Positions 44,125-53,075 of a stretch of 64,000 nucleotides of DNA are shown here, one piece after another. The stretch comes from Terriglobia bacterium (lineage in GTDB: Bacteria; Acidobacteriota; Terriglobia; Terriglobales; Acidobacteriaceae). The stretch is from NCBI GenBank assembly GCA_020072585.1, contig JAIQGL010000024.1:41132-105131 (forward strand). Reading direction: 5' to 3'. The stretch's first letter is position 1. Every line of letters starts with the position of its first letter. The notes beneath the pieces are model-generated. The model made no database searches. It was given only the letters and a program-made list of their open reading frames with translations, and was not told the origin of the DNA. The translations under genes were made by a program, and so were the position numbers.

Positions 44125-45900
44125 ATGGCGGAAGCAGCACAGGCAGTTCCACTTACCGGCACAGAATTGCTAAAGCAGATCCAGGACGAGATTAAGGCTA
44201 ATCAGTACTATGCTCAGAACTTCAGCAATGACGGTGAACGCTTTGTTGCGTGGTATTTGCGCCGCGTAATGTTGCGTGATGCGGTGCAGGCGAAGGACGA
44301 CCTGACTGACGGCAAGGACGATAAATGGATCGACGCCGTTGTCGTAGATGACGACGAGCAACGGATTGTCATTATTCAAGGGAAGTTCATAAACTCTAGC
44401 AAAGTCGACTCCGGTCCTCTGGAGGAGATCTTGAGCGCATGGGTGCGTCTCCAAGATCTGCCTGCATTACAGAGAGACGCCAATGAGAGACTGAAGCGAA
44501 AACTTGAAGCGATCCGAAAGGCCTTGGATGAGGAATACCGCGTTGACTTTGAGCTGTTAACGACAGGCGAACTAACTGACGCGGCCAAAGCCGACCTCAA
44601 AGCGTTCTCCGAGAAACTGGGCGAGTTTGACGATTTCACCGCGACGCTCACTCTCGTTGATACGGACCTGCTGGAGACCCGACTTGCTGAGGCGAATGCT
44701 CGTGAGCTTCCGTCATTGGAGCACACATTGAAGGTTGAACCTGCAAAAACGCTGCTTACGCATGTCACGAACGCCCGGACTGTGGTAACTCTTCTTCCAC
44801 TTAAGGAATGCCTCTCCTTTCCAGGTATCAACGACGGACGCCTTTTCCGAAAGAACGTGCGGCAGTCCCTTGGGTCTAACAATAAGGTTAATCGGGCAAT
44901 GCGCCAGACGCTTCAAAGCGAGAAGATCAGGGACTTTTTCTTCTACCACAACGGTATCACTGCGTTGTGCGATCAACTCGATTACGATGAGAAAGCCGGC
45001 GAAATCAAGGTCAAGGGACTTAGCGTCGTGAACGGCTGCCAGTCTCTCTCCACGATTTCCACCGCGTCCGAGCGGGTGCGATCCGACGAAGCCGCCGGAG
45101 CTTCCGTCCTGTTCCGTCTCTATGAAATCCCTGACCGTACGCTTGCCGACCGCATAAGCGTCAACACGAACTCACAGACGGCGGTGAAACCGCGCGACTT
45201 ACGCAGCAATGAACGTGTGATGGTTGGACTGAAGAGGGCATACGAGGCCCGTTATCCAAATGGGTTCTTCATCACGCAACGCGGGACAGTTAGACCGGCA
45301 GACAAAGACGAAAACCTCACCGTTGATGCCGCAGTCTTGGCGAAAATGATTATGTCCTGGCATTGCCAACGTCCGAACATCGCTCACAACGAGAAGAGGC
45401 TGTTTGATGAGTACTACAAGACCATCTTTCGCACCGGCTATGATCCGGCGTCGATCTTGGCGCTGCAAACGTGGCTCAACGCTATCGATCATGCTTGGGA
45501 CAATCTGAATCTCATTGACGAACTAAGAGCCGGTCGAGCCCACGTAAAATTCCACCTCTTGTTCTCGGTTTCCGCGCTTTACGCTAACGTGAACAAACAG
45601 CCGACGATGGTGGTGTCACCTAGCCACACACTGAAGACCGCTCAAGCACCCGCGGAGATTCTGCCGTTGGCCGCAAACTGCGTTCAAAATGCTTTTCAGA
45701 GTGCATATAATGACGCGGTTTTGAGCGGGAAGGTGTTTTCACCACAGAACTGGCTAAAAACCAATGCGAGTGTTGCAGGCCAGCAGCTCGTAGCCGGCAC
45801 CGTCACAAGTATGCTGCCATCATTTCCGAACGGTAAGTCCCTCATACAATCGCTTTCGGCACCGGCAGAGGTGTTTACAGCGAGATGGAGCGCTGAATAG
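44125..45900 (+). CDS. AIPR family protein (abortive infection phage resistance)
   Basis: This 591-residue protein belongs to the AIPR family by its central motif VNGCQSLSTISTAS together with FYHNGITALCDQLDYDE and the YEIPDRTLADRISVNTNSQT block. The N-terminal 120 residues contain DDKWIDAVVVDDDEQ and IVIIQGKF, an Asp70 and Gln85-x-Lys87 arrangement like a PD-(D/E)XK nuclease with Gln in the Glu position. Family members are linked to abortive phage infection. MAEAAQAVPL at 44125 is preferred; the 23 upstream codons look non-coding. A possible partner gene follows after eight bases. Confidence 0.82.
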   Translation: MAEAAQAVPLTGTELLKQIQDEIKANQYYAQNFSNDGERFVAWYLRRVMLRDAVQAKDDLTDGKDDKWIDAVVVDDDEQRIVIIQGKFINSSKVDSGPLEEILSAWVRLQDLPALQRDANERLKRKLEAIRKALDEEYRVDFELLTTGELTDAAKADLKAFSEKLGEFDDFTATLTLVDTDLLETRLAEANARELPSLEHTLKVEPAKTLLTHVTNARTVVTLLPLKECLSFPGINDGRLFRKNVRQSLGSNNKVNRAMRQTLQSEKIRDFFFYHNGITALCDQLDYDEKAGEIKVKGLSVVNGCQSLSTISTASERVRSDEAAGASVLFRLYEIPDRTLADRISVNTNSQTAVKPRDLRSNERVMVGLKRAYEARYPNGFFITQRGTVRPADKDENLTVDAAVLAKMIMSWHCQRPNIAHNEKRLFDEYYKTIFRTGYDPASILALQTWLNAIDHAWDNLNLIDELRAGRAHVKFHLLFSVSALYANVNKQPTMVVSPSHTLKTAQAPAEILPLAANCVQNAFQSAYNDAVLSGKVFSPQNWLKTNASVAGQQLVAGTVTSMLPSFPNGKSLIQSLSAPAEVFTARWSAE

Positions 45901-45908
45901 GGCTAAGT

Positions 45909-46526
45909 TTGTTTGGGGAAACTGAAGGGACCGATGGGGAGTGGTTTGCATCGGATACTGCCGATGTCCAGACATTTAAGCGTAGAAGGTTTCATGTAAT
46001 CACAGACACAACTGCAATGAACCTCGCTAAGTTTTTATTGCAAGAACGCGAAAGAGACAGGCTCATTAGAGGCGTTAAGAGCAATCTGTTCCAACTTCAC
46101 CTCGATTTTGGTTTAGAGGGCAATTGCGAGCAGTTGAGCATTTCAGAAGCTCGGAGGATCATCGCGATTGTAAATGCCTCTGGCGGTTTGAAGCGGTTTG
46201 AGGCACAGCATTGTTTTGGCAATGCGCAACGCCTTATCGCTAAAGATATGGGCGAAACGCTGAAATATTACGAGGGCTTTGCGGTTATCGACCTTGTAAA
46301 TGACCTTACACATCATGCCTGGGTCTCCATAAATGGGAAGGTGGTGGATCTAACTTGGAGAACGGCATTCAAGAAGACATCCCCAGGTGCTCGGGCTTCC
46401 TATTTTGGGGTCGACATTCCCTATTTAGATGTCCTACGAAACATCTTCAGATTCCACCAGCACAGACCGTTGATGGATAATCAGGAATTCGTCAAGGAGC
46501 ATTTTCAATCTCTGAAGAGGATTTAG
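45909..46526 (+). CDS. Putative Cys-His-Asp protein (papain/transglutaminase-like pattern)
   Basis: This 205-residue protein follows the AIPR gene by eight bases. It contains QHCFGNAQRL (Cys102), then YYEGFAVIDL, then THHAWVSING (His136) and KVVDLTW (Asp147), the order and spacing of a family of small proteins in phages and bacteria that look like Cys-His-Asp hydrolases. The start is TTG at 45909; ATG 46017 is an alternative giving 169 residues. Function is unknown. The tight spacing suggests co-expression with the AIPR protein. Confidence 0.5.
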   Translation: MFGETEGTDGEWFASDTADVQTFKRRRFHVITDTTAMNLAKFLLQERERDRLIRGVKSNLFQLHLDFGLEGNCEQLSISEARRIIAIVNASGGLKRFEAQHCFGNAQRLIAKDMGETLKYYEGFAVIDLVNDLTHHAWVSINGKVVDLTWRTAFKKTSPGARASYFGVDIPYLDVLRNIFRFHQHRPLMDNQEFVKEHFQSLKRI

Positions 46527-46595
46527 ATCTTTCTGTAATTCCTTCTTGGAGTGTTCCATAATTCATTTCGCCCCCATTTTGAAAGAAGGTACGTG

Positions 46596-47783
46596 ATGAA
46601 GCACCATGCCCTATCGCTGGTCATGATGTCGGTCCTCTTGATTACTGTCGGTTATCCCCAGCAAGCAACAACACCCAACGCTCAATTCACGTCTCCAATC
46701 TCAGAGTGGGAGCCGAGCTTTCAATTTGACGGGGAGCTTTATCCTTCCTTCGTTTTGACAATGGGCGGCAATAGCCGTGCGATGCGCGAGACTGCCCGGT
46801 TCTTTGGAGATTCTCTGGCATTTACCGGGGTAACCCTTCGAACGTCTGTGCCAAACGTTCGAGTGCGGGTCAGTATCGGGATCGACGGACTCGCTGACGT
46901 GAGCAATTACGATGCTGTGTTGCCCGACGCGGGAGTGCAGTACACCATCGCACCCGTGCTTCGATACAACACGGTCCAACTTGCCAGGATAAATCAATCT
47001 CGACCAGCTACGGCAGTATATTCAGTCGTCGTTAACGGAATGGAACTAGGATCAAAGACTCGCAGTATTCGTGTTCGTTCAGTCAATGATGTCCCTTTTC
47101 GGCTGATCGCCATCGACGGCTCAATCAAGAATCTGTCGCCTCTCTTCGCAGGCTACGTCAATGAGAGTCACCCTTATGTGCAATCCGTCTTGCAGGCGGC
47201 GCTCAAATATCGTGCTGTTGACCATTTCGACGGTTACCAAGAGAACGCTGCAATTGTGCGGAAACAAGTTTTTGCATTGTGGAATGTTTTTCAGCGCGCT
47301 CATGTGCATTACTCGAGCACCACGACAGCCTCCGCAGCATCCCCCAAAGGTAAGGTCTTCAGTCAATCCGTCCGATTCATTGACGAAACCATTCGAGAGC
47401 AACAGGCGAATTGTGTGGACGGTTCGGTTTTGTTTGCCTCTGTTCTATACAAGATCGGAATCGATCCAGTCTTAGTGCTCTTGCCGGGACACATGTTTGT
47501 CGGCTACTACGTGGACAGGCAGCATAGGCGCATTGAATTTCTCGAAACTACTCTCCTGGGGCACGGGCACCAACCTAGCCAATACAATTTGGCGTTCTCT
47601 CCTGTGCTCCATCCGGTTGAAACGAGTGAATCTTATCGACAATTCATGACTGCGCTTCAATATGCAAACCAGGAATATCAGCAAAAGGTCGCGCCCCATC
47701 TTACCGATGGCGGAATGCAGTACCAACTCATTGATATTCGTAAGGCACGGGAACAGGGAATAAATGCTATTCCTCGTCCGTGA
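46596..47783 (+). CDS. Exported transglutaminase-like protein
   Basis: This 395-residue protein has a signal peptide (MKHHALSLVMMSVLLITVGY then PQQ). Its C-terminal half has QQANCVDGSVLFASVLYKIG (Cys273), VLLPGHMFVGYYVD (His299) and RIEFLETTLLG (Glu317), a Cys-His-acid transglutaminase-like triad. The N-terminal half looks beta-rich. The ATG at 46596 follows AGAAGG; the longer frame from 46551 is rejected. It would act in the periplasm. Function is unknown. Confidence 0.6.
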   Translation: MKHHALSLVMMSVLLITVGYPQQATTPNAQFTSPISEWEPSFQFDGELYPSFVLTMGGNSRAMRETARFFGDSLAFTGVTLRTSVPNVRVRVSIGIDGLADVSNYDAVLPDAGVQYTIAPVLRYNTVQLARINQSRPATAVYSVVVNGMELGSKTRSIRVRSVNDVPFRLIAIDGSIKNLSPLFAGYVNESHPYVQSVLQAALKYRAVDHFDGYQENAAIVRKQVFALWNVFQRAHVHYSSTTTASAASPKGKVFSQSVRFIDETIREQQANCVDGSVLFASVLYKIGIDPVLVLLPGHMFVGYYVDRQHRRIEFLETTLLGHGHQPSQYNLAFSPVLHPVETSESYRQFMTALQYANQEYQQKVAPHLTDGGMQYQLIDIRKAREQGINAIPRP

Positions 47784-47872
47784 ATCCCAAATACTCGTGA
47801 ATACAAAACGCCTGGATTTCCACAGTATTGAACATTTATTTTCCCTTTGGTCCCGTGCTAGGCTGGGCCTCT

Positions 47873-48136
47873 ATGCCACTAACTGAAGATCAAAAACAGA
47901 AGCTGAACCGTTCACGCAGACTTCACATGCTGAGTCATGCAGAGATCGAGGAGGCATTTGCAAAAACGCTGGAGTCGCTAGTAGGCGGACATTACCGTGT
48001 TCGCATCGCCGCGTGGGCGAGCAGCGAGGCGGGGAACCCTCCATTCACTGCCGCTCGGGAAAAAATCGAGATGTCTGCGACCATAGAAGCCTACGATCAG
48101 GCATACGAGCGAAAGCCGGATTTCGTGGTGGCTTAA
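47873..48136 (+). CDS. Small hypothetical protein
   Basis: This 87-residue protein (MPLTEDQKQKLNRSRRLHML, then SHAEIEEAFAKTLESLV) is helical at the N-terminus and mixed later. The start at 47873 is chosen over the hydrophobic upstream extension from 47828. It is convergent with the Zn-ribbon gene. No family is recognised. Confidence 0.45.
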   Translation: MPLTEDQKQKLNRSRRLHMLSHAEIEEAFAKTLESLVGGHYRVRIAAWASSEAGNPPFTAAREKIEMSATIEAYDQAYERKPDFVVA

Positions 48137-48234
48137 TAGACCAACTTGCGGCGGATGCTCAGGAAGGTCGCAAAGGCCTATCGTGCTGTGTTCGCCGCAA
48201 ATTCTCCGGATGATTGCTTCTGCCGTATCTTTCG

Positions 48235-49473
48235 TTACTGCACCGTCTCGCTTCCTGGGGCGAACATGTACCGCTCCTCCCACTGTTGTTTCAACACCTG
48301 TTCGAGAAGCACGCCCGAAGTTAACCTGAATCCTGCAATACCTGTTCGCAACAGACGATCAAAAATGAAAGTAAATAATTGTGGTTCTTCAGTATCCCAC
48401 TTGTATGTGTAGCCATTTATGTTCCAATTATCAGCAATTGCGCGATCACAATCGCGAATTATTGCTCCGGGAATGGTATTTATCGCTCTTGGCCGATTGA
48501 AGTCCACTCTGGTCGAAAGTGCAGCCGCGTTCTTCGCGACGCGGTAGATAATATAACGCGCTTTAGGGACCGAAAAGCGCTCCAACAGATAATCGAAGGA
48601 TTCTTTGAATTTCTCGCCCACGCTGAATTCAGGCATCCCGTATTGTCTTAGCTGTAATCGTAGATGTTGCTCAATCGCGTCCCTGGACGTTTCCCACCAA
48701 ATCTGGCGAACGGCCTGCACAAATTCATCAGTCCCTTTGCTATTCTCAATGACTGCATTCAACTGTCTGAGCACATTCCCAAAAGAACTCTGATCAACTG
48801 AAGGCGCAAATCGCCAGTCCACCATCAGAGCCCAATATTGGTAGTCCGAAGCATCTTTCGAGTTACTAGATAACGCTTCTACCCCTGTCGATTCGCCGAA
48901 TCTAAAGATTCGCCGCGAGTGCAATTGTGCAGCCAATCGTCTTGCCAGGCCATCACTAGCGCATAAACCAAGCTGGTTGAGTCGCCCTATGTCGCCACTC
49001 TCGCAGGCTGATTCTGATTGAATCATCACGGAACAGGCGACTATAGCGTCATAATATGGTATTAGTCGATAATCGTAAGGATCTTGGTTTGATTTAAGCA
49101 CTTCTAGAACAGCCATAAGACGCTGATTCTCGATTGCTTCTTTCTCAGCTTCGCGTCTTCTCTCTTCAGCGAGCTCAGCTTGAATACAGGTCAGGCAACG
49201 GTAAGTGGAATAGAGCCAGGGTTTGGTCGGAAGGTCCGTTCGCGTGCGCACGATAAAAGGTGAGTTGCATTCAACGCAACGAATGTTCCTGCAAACAGCC
49301 AATGCCGCTGCATGCACAGTGCCCATCAGCTCCTGCCGCCGCTTTCCGGTACGGGATAACAACTCTTTCACCGAATACTGCCAGAAGTTCTCGGGAGTCA
49401 GTTGCCAGAAGTCCTCTGCCAACTTAACCAGTTCCGGATCGTCCGTATGGTATTCAAGAAAAACATCGGTCAT
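48235..49473 (-). CDS. Zn-ribbon protein of unknown function, paired with an SF2 helicase
   Basis: This 412-residue protein has a zinc ribbon near the N-terminus (Cys66, Cys69, Cys93, Cys96; IRCVECNS and YRCLTCIQ) followed by a charged helix (AELAEERRREAEKEAIENQR) and a long mixed region without a recognisable domain. It starts 51 bases after the helicase stop on the same strand, so they are probably one operon. I do not recognise the family. A DNA-binding partner or effector of the helicase is possible, but this is inference from position. Confidence 0.6.
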   Translation of the reverse strand: MTDVFLEYHTDDPELVKLAEDFWQLTPENFWQYSVKELLSRTGKRRQELMGTVHAAALAVCRNIRCVECNSPFIVRTRTDLPTKPWLYSTYRCLTCIQAELAEERRREAEKEAIENQRLMAVLEVLKSNQDPYDYRLIPYYDAIVACSVMIQSESACESGDIGRLNQLGLCASDGLARRLAAQLHSRRIFRFGESTGVEALSSNSKDASDYQYWALMVDWRFAPSVDQSSFGNVLRQLNAVIENSKGTDEFVQAVRQIWWETSRDAIEQHLRLQLRQYGMPEFSVGEKFKESFDYLLERFSVPKARYIIYRVAKNAAALSTRVDFNRPRAINTIPGAIIRDCDRAIADNWNINGYTYKWDTEEPQLFTFIFDRLLRTGIAGFRLTSGVLLEQVLKQQWEERYMFAPGSETVQ

Positions 49474-49524
49474 AACGAGTCCTTAAACCCATCCTCTTGT
49501 GTAACGATTGACTGAAACGTGCGC

Positions 49525-51210
49525 TCAGGCACCCGCTCTAGAGGCTTCAGCATGCGCCCGAGGTGAACCCAATATGTACGAGATCATTTGTGCTGCTTGG
49601 CCTTTCGTTAGCTCGGCAGGCGCCGTGATTCCATTGCGGCGGAGCAAATCAATTTGCTTATCAGTCGGCGGTCCTTCGCGCCACGAAGCGTCGCGGGCTA
49701 CGAGTTTCTCGGAGTCAGATCGATCCGAGACTACGAAATTGTCAGCAAAGCAAATCGCTGTTTCCAAGTCAGCCACTCGCTCTAGCAGCGTCAACCCCGT
49801 CTTGTAAGATTTTGAGTGAATACTCCATGTGTCGAGCAGATCGGATTCGATCAGCAGCGATTCGCCATTTCTTAGGCATAGTCGATAACCTCCCGGCACG
49901 GCATGCCAGATGTTCGGCGTGAAATCAGCAACTTCGGCAGGGGGGTCGAACTTCCAAAAGTCGATTCGCTCCGCGGCCAACTTTATGTCGATCGGCGTGT
50001 GAATGCGTTCCACATCAACCCATGGATAGCGTACCGTTAGCTCATCGATTAGCCGTTCCGTCTCTAGCGCATCGCTTCCTTTAAGGTCCAAGCCAGGCGG
50101 AAGATTGAATAAATCACCCAATCCGGGGAGCCGATGTATCTTCGAGTTGTCAGATATGTCGATCACGATGAGGTTCGTTTTTTCCGGATGCTTACGTGTT
50201 CCGCGTCCGACCATCTGCGCGTAAAGAAGCCTAGATTGTGTGGGTCGGGCCATGATGATTGTGTCCACGCGAGGCTCATCAAATCCTTCTGTCAGAACGG
50301 TGCAGTTCGTTACGACCCTGATATCGCCCTTCGAAAACCGACCAAGAGTTGCTCGTCGATCCTCACGAGGCATAGCACCCCAGACTGCGGCCGTACGTAT
50401 GCCGGCAGCCTTGAACGTTTGGCAAACATCTTGAGCGTGTGCGACATCCACACAGAATATGATCGCACGGCCCCAGTTCGCGTATTGCTTATACGCATTT
50501 ACAAGCAAGCTGTTCCGGTCGCTCGTATTCACGACCGCTGCTAGGTCGCGCTCAACGAAGTCGCCATGGCGAATCCTAACGTTATCCAGCGATGTCCCGC
50601 TGTCTACCCTCCACCCCGTTATCGGACACAGATATCGCTCGGCAATCATCTCGCGAAGATCACGTGCGTAACATATGTCTTCGAAAACTGCGCCGAGTCC
50701 TTGTTTGTCGCCCCGTCGAGGCGTTGCTGTGAAACCCACGAGATATCGTGGCGTGTTAGGCTCGAAGAGGCCGAAATGTTCAAAGATGCGACGGTAGGTT
50801 GGGGCTACGGCGTGGTGCGCCTCGTCAACAACGATCAGGAAAAACTCTTCTGGGTTTAGCTGGCGGAGTCGAGCTGCTCCAGCTCTGCCAAGAGTCGGAA
50901 CGGAGGCGACGACTACCTTTGAATCTGCAGCTGCTCGTGACGTAGATTGCTCAATCCCAACCTTCAATTCAGGATCAATGTTCAAAAATTTTGCACGTGC
51001 TTGCAAGAGTAGTTCCTCCCGGTGTGCAAGTACGAGCAGCCGCTTCTTCATCTTGAAGAAGCGGGGAAAATGAGCGAACACCACCGTTTTGCCGGTTCCG
51101 GTAGGTAGCGAGACAATGACTCGGCGCTTACCATCCTTGTACGCCTTATAGACGTTTTGTAATGCCTCGTGTTGATACGGACGCAGATCAAGCATGCAGT
51201 TTGGGCGCAA
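49525..51210 (-). CDS. DEAD/DEAH-box SF2 helicase
   Basis: This 561-residue helicase has motif I SLPTGTGKTVV, motif II VVDEAHHAV, motif III VGFTATPRRGD and motif VI QMVGRGTRKHP. The N-terminus MLDLRPYQHEAL (start perhaps at 51195) is typical of the type I/III restriction helicase and XPB/RadD-like group. The last 170 residues are a non-helicase extension (PPTDKQIDLLRRNG, GQAAQMISYILGS) found also in RadD-type proteins. It lies between a PD-(D/E)XK-like gene and the Zn-ribbon gene. A role in DNA defence or repair fits the setting. Confidence 0.87.
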   Translation of the reverse strand: MRPNCMLDLRPYQHEALQNVYKAYKDGKRRVIVSLPTGTGKTVVFAHFPRFFKMKKRLLVLAHREELLLQARAKFLNIDPELKVGIEQSTSRAAADSKVVVASVPTLGRAGAARLRQLNPEEFFLIVVDEAHHAVAPTYRRIFEHFGLFEPNTPRYLVGFTATPRRGDKQGLGAVFEDICYARDLREMIAERYLCPITGWRVDSGTSLDNVRIRHGDFVERDLAAVVNTSDRNSLLVNAYKQYANWGRAIIFCVDVAHAQDVCQTFKAAGIRTAAVWGAMPREDRRATLGRFSKGDIRVVTNCTVLTEGFDEPRVDTIIMARPTQSRLLYAQMVGRGTRKHPEKTNLIVIDISDNSKIHRLPGLGDLFNLPPGLDLKGSDALETERLIDELTVRYPWVDVERIHTPIDIKLAAERIDFWKFDPPAEVADFTPNIWHAVPGGYRLCLRNGESLLIESDLLDTWSIHSKSYKTGLTLLERVADLETAICFADNFVVSDRSDSEKLVARDASWREGPPTDKQIDLLRRNGITAPAELTKGQAAQMISYILGSPRAHAEASRAGA

Positions 51211-51463
51211 ATTAAAGAAATTATAGCGCTGAAAAATCTCATAAAAACTCAGTATTTCCTGTGCAGACTTGTGGAAATCACTGTCCTAACGTGGCTTCAA
51301 TCAAGCGCCACACGGGCTTTGTACACTTTTGAGGCATTAATACGTAACCTGGGCGCTCTCATGATTCTTCAGAAAGGCAATGCATTCGGGTGGGTCCGCT
51401 CGCGTGCGTCGGATCTGGCAGCGGCTTCGAGAGCCTTCAGAGCGGAGAATGTTTTAGCTGAAG

Positions 51464-52432
51464 TTACGTCAACTTATCTTCCTGGTGGTCCCAATCGGTG
51501 AATACGTGAATCTCTAAGCCTGCATCGACCGCCCGATACTCCGCTCTGAGCCGTCGCTGCAATTCACTGCTTAGAAATCGACTCCACAGCAAGGCTTCAT
51601 TGGGTACACACCATCTGAGTACAGCAATACTTTTTCCTCGTTCGCGCATCACCGACTTAGTGCGAATGCTCTCTTCTATCACCCGTTTTGCTTTTTTATA
51701 CAGCCCTTCCAAAACCCCGCTGTCCAATTCAAAGTCACTAATATAGCGCTCCTCCCGCAAGTCCCCCTTCCCCATGTCCAAACGCACGGTAACCGTTCCA
51801 CCATCTGACAAGGCGAATTGATGAACCCCACTCTCAAGCTTCAGGTGCATGGCCCAATTCCTGAGCGAATCGGCTTCCTGTTCATTGAGGAAATAAGGAG
51901 GATTGTTGACCAAAGCAACATTCATGCCCTCGCCACGCCGGGAGCCTGACCGCTCAACAAATGCGTCTCTGAGAACGGCGTCCGCCGAACGAGTCGTACG
52001 CAGATTTTTGAATTCGACTGGAACCCATGAGCCATCTTCAGCCGTTTGAACGTAAAAATCCGGCGTTGAAGATTTCGGCAGTCGCAATTGCACTCTGCAT
52101 TTTTCATATCCCTGGCGTCTTAAATGACGAGTGCAGATAATCTCGCCCATGAAATCGTGGAGTGCTTGGTCGAACAGCTCTGATTCCGAATTCAGTTCGT
52201 CATCGACCTTTTTGGGAGCATCCGCAGGATTGTCCAGTGAATCTCGATACTCACAAATCACCTCATTCCAATACAGCCGAATAACCAGGTTGCCGTTCTC
52301 TTGCAAAAATCGCAAGGGGGTACAATCCCAGATCTCCAGCGTAGCTCGCTTTTTTAGAACTGAACCAAATAACCAGCGAAGAGGCTCGTTTTCCGGCAAT
52401 TCGAGGTTTGATATCGCACGTTCAGAAGACAT
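51464..52432 (-). CDS. Putative PD-(D/E)XK nuclease-like protein A
   Basis: This 322-residue protein contains STPDFYVQT (Pro124-Asp125) and WVPVEFKNL (Glu140-x-Lys142), the spacing of a PD-(D/E)XK catalytic core, with an earlier helix carrying Glu97 (LHDFMGEIICTRHLRRQGYE). The rest is mixed alpha/beta with no other motif. It lies on the same strand as, and 253 bases upstream of, the helicase, and diverges from nuclease-like protein B (start 52523). Family not recognised; nuclease activity is inferred. Confidence 0.5.
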   Translation of the reverse strand: MSSERAISNLELPENEPLRWLFGSVLKKRATLEIWDCTPLRFLQENGNLVIRLYWNEVICEYRDSLDNPADAPKKVDDELNSESELFDQALHDFMGEIICTRHLRRQGYEKCRVQLRLPKSSTPDFYVQTAEDGSWVPVEFKNLRTTRSADAVLRDAFVERSGSRRGEGMNVALVNNPPYFLNEQEADSLRNWAMHLKLESGVHQFALSDGGTVTVRLDMGKGDLREERYISDFELDSGVLEGLYKKAKRVIEESIRTKSVMRERGKSIAVLRWCVPNEALLWSRFLSSELQRRLRAEYRAVDAGLEIHVFTDWDHQEDKLT

Positions 52433-52522
52433 ATTAGAAGAGTTCTGCTGTTAGTAGCCAAAATCATGAAGCATAAAAAAACAAGCGTAAGACCGTCTGA
52501 GATACACTGTCAACAACGGGCG

Positions 52523-53026
52523 ATGACGGAATTGGGAAAGAGAAAACCGGACACTCAGCTGGTGGAATTGGCTGGCAGGAATTGGCTTGCAAGCGAACTT
52601 ATGCGGGCCGGTATAGAGGTCGCGCGCCCAGAGCGCGACCGCGGAATTGATCTCATCGCATATATTGACTTGGATGACCGTATCGGACAATTCATCGCTT
52701 GCCCGATTCAGATGAAGGCTGCGACCGATCAGGTGTTTAGCCTTGACCCAAAATATGCGCGATTTCCCGGCCTTCTGCTCGCTTACGTTTGGAATCTGGC
52801 TGATTCATCCAAAACGAAATGCTTCGCGCTCACCTATCGCGAAGCATTGGAAGTTGCAGAGAAAATGGCATGGACGGAAACCGCGTCTTGGATCGAGGGC
52901 GGAGCGAGCGGCAAGCGGGGTTATTCGACCACAAGGCCATCAAAGCGTCTTTGTGAACTTCTTGCGCAATATGAAATGAACCCAGACAAATGGTGGGAAA
53001 AGCTAAAGGCCAGGATCGCTCCGTAG
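52523..53026 (+). CDS. Putative PD-(D/E)XK nuclease-like protein B
   Basis: This 167-residue protein has VELAGRNWLASELMRAG (Glu25 region), then RPERDRGIDLIAY (Asp43) and ACPIQMKAAT (Gln63-x-Lys65), fitting the DUF4365-like group of PD-(D/E)XK folds with Gln in place of Glu. The ATG at 52523 is preferred to that at 52466, although neither has a strong ribosome site. It is followed after 49 bases by a third nuclease-like gene. Function unknown; a restriction-type nuclease is plausible. Confidence 0.55.
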   Translation: MTELGKRKPDTQLVELAGRNWLASELMRAGIEVARPERDRGIDLIAYIDLDDRIGQFIACPIQMKAATDQVFSLDPKYARFPGLLLAYVWNLADSSKTKCFALTYREALEVAEKMAWTETASWIEGGASGKRGYSTTRPSKRLCELLAQYEMNPDKWWEKLKARIAP

Positions 53027-53075
53027 CAGAGCACCCGCGCTTGCAGGTAAAGTTCTGCGTCGCACACACATTCAT

